From assembly GCA_017506865.1 (NCBI GenBank), contig JAFCMP010000024.1, positions 372,001 to 436,000 on the forward strand: a stretch of 64,000 nucleotides of DNA, in the 5' to 3' direction. A program made the translations under genes and the position numbers. Below, piece after piece: positions 59,055-64,000 of this stretch (position 1 is the stretch's first letter; every line of letters starts with the position of its first letter). The notes under the pieces were generated by a model that had not been told where the DNA came from, did not search any database, and worked only from the letters and a program-made list of their open reading frames with translations. The DNA is from Tribonema minus (taxonomy: Eukaryota; Sar; Xanthophyceae; Tribonematales; Tribonemataceae).

Positions 59055-62000
59055 TCACCGCCGCTGACGCTCCGCGCCGCGCCCCCGCCCCCTTGCCCCC
59101 TCCCCCCCCCGATTGTGCTCCGACCTCCGCGCCGAGGCGTCGAGCACTGCCTCATCCTCATCGGCAGCGGCGGCGGCGGCAGCAGCAGCAGCAGCAGCGC
59201 CGCGCAGCTGCAGCGGCTGCAGCAGGACGGCGGGCGGCGAGCCCGCGGACTGCCGCAGCCGCGCCGCCTCCAGCGCCGCCCTCGCCTGGAGAGTCAGAGT
59301 CGAAGTCAGAGTCAGGGGGTGTGAGGTGCGTCACAGGAGTGTGTGTGGGAGGGGGGGGGCTGTGTGGTCATTGCTGAGGGCAGCAGCTGCACAACTGTAG
59401 CTTGTTGAGAGGTGCATCACAGGTGTATCGGGGGTGGGGGGGGGCGGGGGGCATGGACTGGCGCAGCCGCACCGCCTCCAGCGCCGCCCTCGCCTGTAGA
59501 GTCGGAGTCCGGGTCAGGGTGTGTGAGGTGCGTCACAGGTGAGTTGGGTGGGGGGGGGTGGGGGGGGCGAGCGCTGCTGTGTGGTCATTGCTGGGGGGCA
59601 GCAGCCGCACAGCTGTAGCTTGTTGAGTGACGTAGCAGCCATCACCCTCAGCAATGCGAGCCAGGCAGAGCGACCACGTTTTGCACTGCTGCCTGGTGTA
59701 CATGAGCTACGTGGCACGGTACCACAGTACTCCCCCGCCTTAGCAGACCCCGCATCGTTCAGCTTTGGCGGCCCCCGCAAGTACTGCACTGCAGACACTC
59801 TCAGCCACGGGCATTTCTGCCCACGTCACAAACTTGCCACTGCGCACAGCACGACCAGCATCGCTGCTTGTCCCTTCAAAGTACATACGGCATTGTCGCC
59901 GCCACGTCACAAAGCTGCCACCGCAGACAGCACGACCAGAACCGCTGCTTCCCCCTTCTAAGTATATACGGCATCATCGTCGCCGCCGCGGCGCGCGCAC
60001 CTTCGGCAGCCCCGGCGAGTGCGACCCTGCGGGATCGGTCGTGGCGCTGCTCGCCGGCGATGAGCGCCCGCTGTGGCTCCGCAGCGACGCCGCATCCACG
60101 TCCCCCTCCCCCTGCCTCTCGTCTTCCGACTCCCCCCCGCCCGCGCCCCCCGCCGCGCCCCCGCCGCCGTTCTGCCTGCCCCGCGCGCCGCCGCGCGGCG
60201 GCGACCGCGGTGACGCGAGCGACGGCGGGTAGGCAGGTATGTGCGGGTGCGGCCGCTGCGCGCCGCTGCCGCTGCCGCCGCCATCTGGGGGGTCAGGGGG
60301 CTCGCGGCGGCGGCGCGTCGCGTCCGCCGCCGCCGCCGCCTGCTGCGAGCACTGGCGCAGCAGCTCCAGCATGCGCTGCTCGAGCACGCCGTGCGACTGC
60401 TTGAGGGCGTCGTAGCGCGCCGCCGCCGCCGCTGCTGCCGCCGCCGCCGCCGCCTGCATGCGCGAGCGCGGCCGCGGTGCGAAGATGGGTTACGCACTGT
60501 ACACGGAGGAGGTCAGCGCCTGTAGGCGCGCCTGTAACGTATGCTTGCAGTGACAACAATAGTAACGGACATGGGCGATGGTGTGGTGCATTGTGGTGCT
60601 ACTCCCGTCGGCGTTGCTGCCGCCGCCGCTTCGGCCACGCCTGCGCTTACTGGTGTACAGCAGCGGCGCAACGACACCGCATGAGGCGGCACGCGTGTGC
60701 GTGAGGCACACTAGGGTGACCCTAACCTTAAACCATGTACTTGAAGTATGAGTAGTTCAAGTGCAGCACACCGCTCCCCTACCTGTCCCCGCTCGAGCGC
60801 GGCCTGCAAGCCCCGCACCGCAGCAGCGCTCTCCGCCAGCTGCGCCTCCATCTCCCCCGCACGCGCCTCGGCGCACGCCGCACGCTCCGCCGCCCCTGCA
60901 TCGCCATTGCGCACAGCAGGCGCCGCGTTCGCACCAGCCCTTAGCTCTTCTCTGGTAGCGGCCGGCACCGCCGCTGCCTCCGCTGCTGCCGCGCCTTCCG
61001 CTGCAGCTGCTGCTGCGCCCTCCGCCGCCGCTGCCGCCGCGCTCCGCTGCTGCTGCTGCTGCTGCTGAGCACTGTAGACGCGGTGCAGCAGCGCGCTGCC
61101 GCCTTCGTCCGCGGGCGCCGCCGCGGCATCGAGCGCGCCGAGGCCTGCTGCTGCGGCGGCCACGGCAGCGGGCAGCGCGGCGCGGCACGCGTGCAGCTCG
61201 CTGGTGAGCGTCCAGCAGCGCGCTTCCGCTGCCGCCGTGCGCTCCTCCAGGGCCTCCACCTGCTCCTCTCGCGCTCTGCATGGGCGCATGTATGTATGTA
61301 TGGGGGGCAGGCGCATGCATGAGAAGCGCTTCGTACCTACACTTTCTAAGAGGTCGATGAGGACAGCAAGCAGGGCCTCCACCTGCTCCTCGCGCGCTCT
61401 GCGTGGGTGTATGTATGTATGGGCAGGCGTATGCATGAGAAGTGCTTCAGGCCTACATTTTCTGCATGTAAGGTCAGCGAGGACAGCTGACAGCGTTGCT
61501 TGGCACAATTGCCGCCGGCGCACTGGTTCCAGCGGGCAGGGCCTCCACCTGCTCTTCGCGCGCTCTGCGTGGGTATGTATGTATGGGCAGCCGCAGGCAT
61601 GAGAAGCCATTCATATGTGCACGCGCTGTGGGGAGAATGAGGCCAATGGGCGGCGCGGCGTTGTCTGGCACGCATGTAGGTCGTGCAGCCGTGCCTATGT
61701 AGTTACTGCCTCAGCCGTCGCAGTGCGCACGTTCACAGCCCGGAGTGCTCTTTCCGGTGCTCCACAGCCCATGCAATGCACGTCATGCTCTTTCTGGCAT
61801 ACGCAGAAAGGAGATGCGACAGTAAAACTGTGTGATGCAACGGTCAGAGCGGAATGCTGAGCCCACCAGTGGACGTTTAGTAAACATAACAATCATACCG
61901 CATGTACCTAGGATTGGCAGAAGTGTACTTGGGTAGCTCGTGCATAAATGGGCTTACGCACTTTGACGTATTTGAATACATTTTCCGCAAATGCCTCATC

Positions 62001-63545
62001 GTCCTCTCGGCAAGCGTCGTACCTGTGCATCACGGCTGCTGCGCAAGGGCGGCAGCGAGAAGGCGCTGCCACTGCATGGCGAAGCACGGCGTTGGCGCAC
62101 GCAAGCTGCAACGGTCGCAGCGACATGCGCGCTGCATTGAGAGCAGGGTTACCGCTAGGGTGGAGTGCCCGGCCGCGCGCCTGTGCACCATGGCGGCGGC
62201 GGCGGCGAGGGGCACGAGTGGGTGTCTAGAAAGCATGACAATCACATGTACCTACAATTGGCAGAAGTGTACTTGGGTAATTCGTGCATAAATGGGTTTA
62301 CGCAGTTTGACGTTTCGATACATTTGACGCAAGTGCCTCATGGTCCGCGCGGCAAAAGTCTTACCTGTGGACCATGGCGGCGGCGGCGAGGGGGGCGAGC
62401 TGCCGCGTGAGCTCCACGACGCGGCCCTCCAGTCGCTGAACGGTGTCCCTGCGACGCCAGGCAGCGCCGAGCACGCGATGCCGAAGAAAGGGAAGAGGTT
62501 AGAAACTTGTACAGCTTGCCATGGCCGGTTACAGCAGTGCTCTCTGCCACAACGTGGCCTCAGTTGAGAAGGTGACGGTATGCGCGCGGCAGTGCGCACA
62601 CGCTTCAAGTGTGCAATCAGAAGCTCGGCAGTGCTGTCGTGGAACTGCGGCGGTCCTTTGCCCATGAGGGAGGTGGTGGTTTGCGAGCGCCCGAGGCCTT
62701 GCGCTGTAGCCAGGCTGCCTTCATGCACAGCGAGCAGCTGTGCGCTGTGGCGGGGGAGGAGCGTCAGCTGTTGAGCGCTGTGGTGTGCACTTCAACTTCA
62801 ACGTGCGCCGAGAGTTGAGCACGGCAGAGCAGCGCGTTGGAGCGCTTGACAGCAGCCTGTGTCCATCTGAGCTCTCAATTACTCACAAGGAACTAAGTAC
62901 CAGTGGCTCAATTGCCAATATCACCGACCCCATTGCATTGAAGTTTAAACTCCAATCTCTTGCACTGAGCGTCAACTTGCATATAATAATGGATGCCAGC
63001 TTCCAGGATCATTAACACTCACAGCATGACACCAAATATTTCAACAAATCATTCACCACTACCACAACCTCAACAACTTATAAGACCCGCCAGAACCGCT
63101 GCCAACAGCCCAATGAGAGGACAGATGATCGGCGGTGGAGAACGGGCGAATCTGCGCTCCAGCAGTAACACGTGCTCCCTTACACACAGTAGTGGTATTG
63201 ACACGTCTAGTGGCTCGGACCTGCAATCTGCCAAATAGCTACAGGTGAGCATTGGTGTCAGCGGCTTGAAACTTTGAAACTCCGTCAGACTTAAAAAGTA
63301 TTTTACACGGACCGCATCACCCAAGCCCCAAACCAGCCTCATGCAACCACCGCATAGTGCACAAAAATGCAACGGCCATACGAGCAAGCATCAGAGTTGT
63401 GGACCACTGACTTGAGCTCCTCATTGTCCTCGCGCAGCGCATCGTTGAGCAGCATGGCCTTGGCGAGCCGGCGCTGCATGCCGCGCCCCCAGCGCTGCCG
63501 CTCCGCCTCCTTCTCCGCCGACTGCCGCCGGTGACGCTCCGTCAG
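59055..63545 (-). CDS. Coiled-coil protein, 5' end outside the window (5 exons seen)
   Basis: Exons 63545-63412, 62448-62365, 61275-60783, 60453-60001 and 59285-59055 join into 464 residues with consistent phases (2, 2, 0, 0). The protein is mostly heptad-like helix: LTERHRRQSAEKEAERQRW, LNDALREDNEELKDTVQRLEGRVVELTRQLAPLAAAAMVHRAREEQVEALEERTAAAEARCWTLTSELHACRAAL, and ARYDALKQSHGVLEQRMLELLRQCSQQ. These are interrupted by Ala, Gln and Gly runs and by a Ser/Arg/Pro-rich stretch. I do not recognise a family; a structural or cytoskeletal role is only a guess. The first exon given has a phase-0 acceptor, so further exons lie upstream, at or beyond 64000. The stop at 59055 overlaps a possible donor (CGGTGAGA), so the 3' end may also extend further. 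Its introns hold exon-edge copies. Confidence 0.65.
59460..59530 (-). repeat. Copy of coiled-coil gene last-exon acceptor edge
   Basis: cgcctccagcgccgccctcg followed by cctgtagagtcggagtc matches the start of the last exon and its acceptor at 59268-59300. The copy keeps a usable CTACAG acceptor and the ARAALEA reading frame, so it could be an alternative exon start. The adjacent ggtgtgtgaggtgcgtcaca also recurs (59318 and 59518). Confidence 0.8.
61375..61600 (-). repeat. Two copies of coiled-coil exon 3 acceptor edge
   Basis: ggcctccacctgctcctc-cgcgctctgc followed by tgtatgtatg recurs at about 61375-61420 and 61540-61585, matching the real exon start and its acceptor at 61252-61300. Each copy keeps a GCAG acceptor followed by AREEQVEAL in the same frame. 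Confidence 0.88.
61965..62225 (-). repeat. Copies of coiled-coil exon 2 donor edge
   Basis: The exon 2 end and donor with about 100 nt of flank (62280-62395) recur at about 61960-62060: a tttgacgta-tt-gaatacatttt-cgcaaatgcctcatcgtcc flank and gtacctgtgcatcacggc in place of ttacctgtggaccatggc. A shorter copy sits at 62184-62212 (ctgtgcaccatggcggcggc). The intervening atgtacctaggattggcaga and atgtacctacaattggcaga segments (61900 and 62248) also correspond. Confidence 0.8.
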
Positions 63546-63649
63546 CTGCGCAGCGCTCAAACAGAACTTCAATTAAGTGATCGTGCGGTAAGAAGGCTTG
63601 CATTGAATACCAGGGGGGGTGCCACATGCGCAAGTCTCGCTGCTGCAAA

Positions 63650-63835
63650 AGAGCCTTCTGCTGCTCTGCCTCCTTCTCCGCCGACTGCCGCCGGTGACGC
63701 TCCGTCAGCTGCGCAGCGCTCAGCACGGCGCAAGTTCCGCCAAGCGAATGCGTGTGACGTAGGGCTGCATGGCATACAGGGGAGCCTGCCACATGCGCGA
63801 GCCTCGCTGCCGCAGCAGACCCTTGTGCGCCTGAG
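63650..63835 (-). repeat. Copies of coiled-coil exon 1 acceptor edge
   Basis: ctccttctccgccgactgcc, gccggtgacgctccgtcagc and tgcgcagcgctca at about 63670-63722 repeat 63505-63560, the acceptor and start of the first exon listed. The segment near 63610-63650 (ccacatgcgcaagtctcgct, gctgcaaaagagcctt) has a further copy at 63789-63825. The 63670-63722 copy preserves a GCGCAG acceptor and the LTERHRRQSAEKEAE frame. Confidence 0.88.
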
Positions 63836-64000
63836 CTGCGGTCGTCCGGTCAGTCGTGTGGCGTAACAAAGGCGAGCCGGGGCAAGCGCCACATGAAGTG
63901 GCGCTGCCTGGACAGCGGTGGAACTAGACGCCACATGCTGCAGCTCCGCCGCTGCATCAGCTTCATCGTGCTGACACGCGCGTCGCCGAGGCTGACACAC

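Overview
The window reads as nuclear DNA of a photosynthetic eukaryote, most likely a stramenopile (heterokont) alga. The supports are GT-AG introns of about 0.5-1.5 kb with protein homology continuing in phase across them, TTAGGG-type interstitial telomere-like tracts, F-box-like/ankyrin proteins of a kind common in brown and yellow-green algae, and one gene whose start looks like a complex-plastid bipartite targeting sequence (signal peptide followed by an AEGF-type junction). The organism call is inference; no marker gene is present.

Layout. 1-15.65 kb: a minus-strand array of F-box-like/ankyrin genes, namely one intact copy (919-2580), two tandem paralogues each broken by its own 10-nt deletion (5204-6879, 9443-11118), and a more distant, GC-richer copy with a 1-nt deletion (13925-15648). 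16.5-22.4 kb, minus strand: a plastid-targeted DUF1499 membrane protein (4 exons) and a SIS-domain sugar-phosphate isomerase of the 6-phospho-3-hexuloisomerase type. 22.5-24.3 kb: an intact plus-strand F-box-like/ankyrin gene, head to head with the isomerase. 26.4-29.6 kb, minus: an FG-GAP membrane protein related to plant At3g51050. 30.2-35.5 kb, minus: trimethylguanosine synthase TGS1 (5 exons), head to head with a plus-strand PPR-SMR protein (35.6-40.8 kb, 5 exons). 41.2-43.6 kb, plus: a mitochondrial-carrier-family protein resembling S-adenosylmethionine carriers. 45.7-46.5 kb, minus: an unknown protein. 47.3-48.3 kb, minus: a decayed non-LTR retrotransposon tail. 49.7-50.0 kb, plus: a small unknown ORF. 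51.1-57.0 kb, plus: a class II-type histone deacetylase (6 exons). 59.1-64.0 kb, minus: a coiled-coil protein whose 5' end lies beyond the window.

The most unusual signal cuts across unrelated genes. In TGS1, the deacetylase, DUF1499, PPR-SMR and coiled-coil genes, many introns carry one to five degenerate tandem copies of the edge of the neighbouring exon, including the splice donor or acceptor. The copies are separated by TTCAAC-type hexamer spacers or by telomere-like repeats. In the PPR-SMR gene a telomere-like tract is flanked by a perfect 20-nt duplication of the exon edge, which suggests that break repair or insertion with target duplication created these intronic exon-edge arrays. All coordinates of multi-exon genes are my own splice reconstructions: phases agree at every junction given, but no transcript evidence was available.
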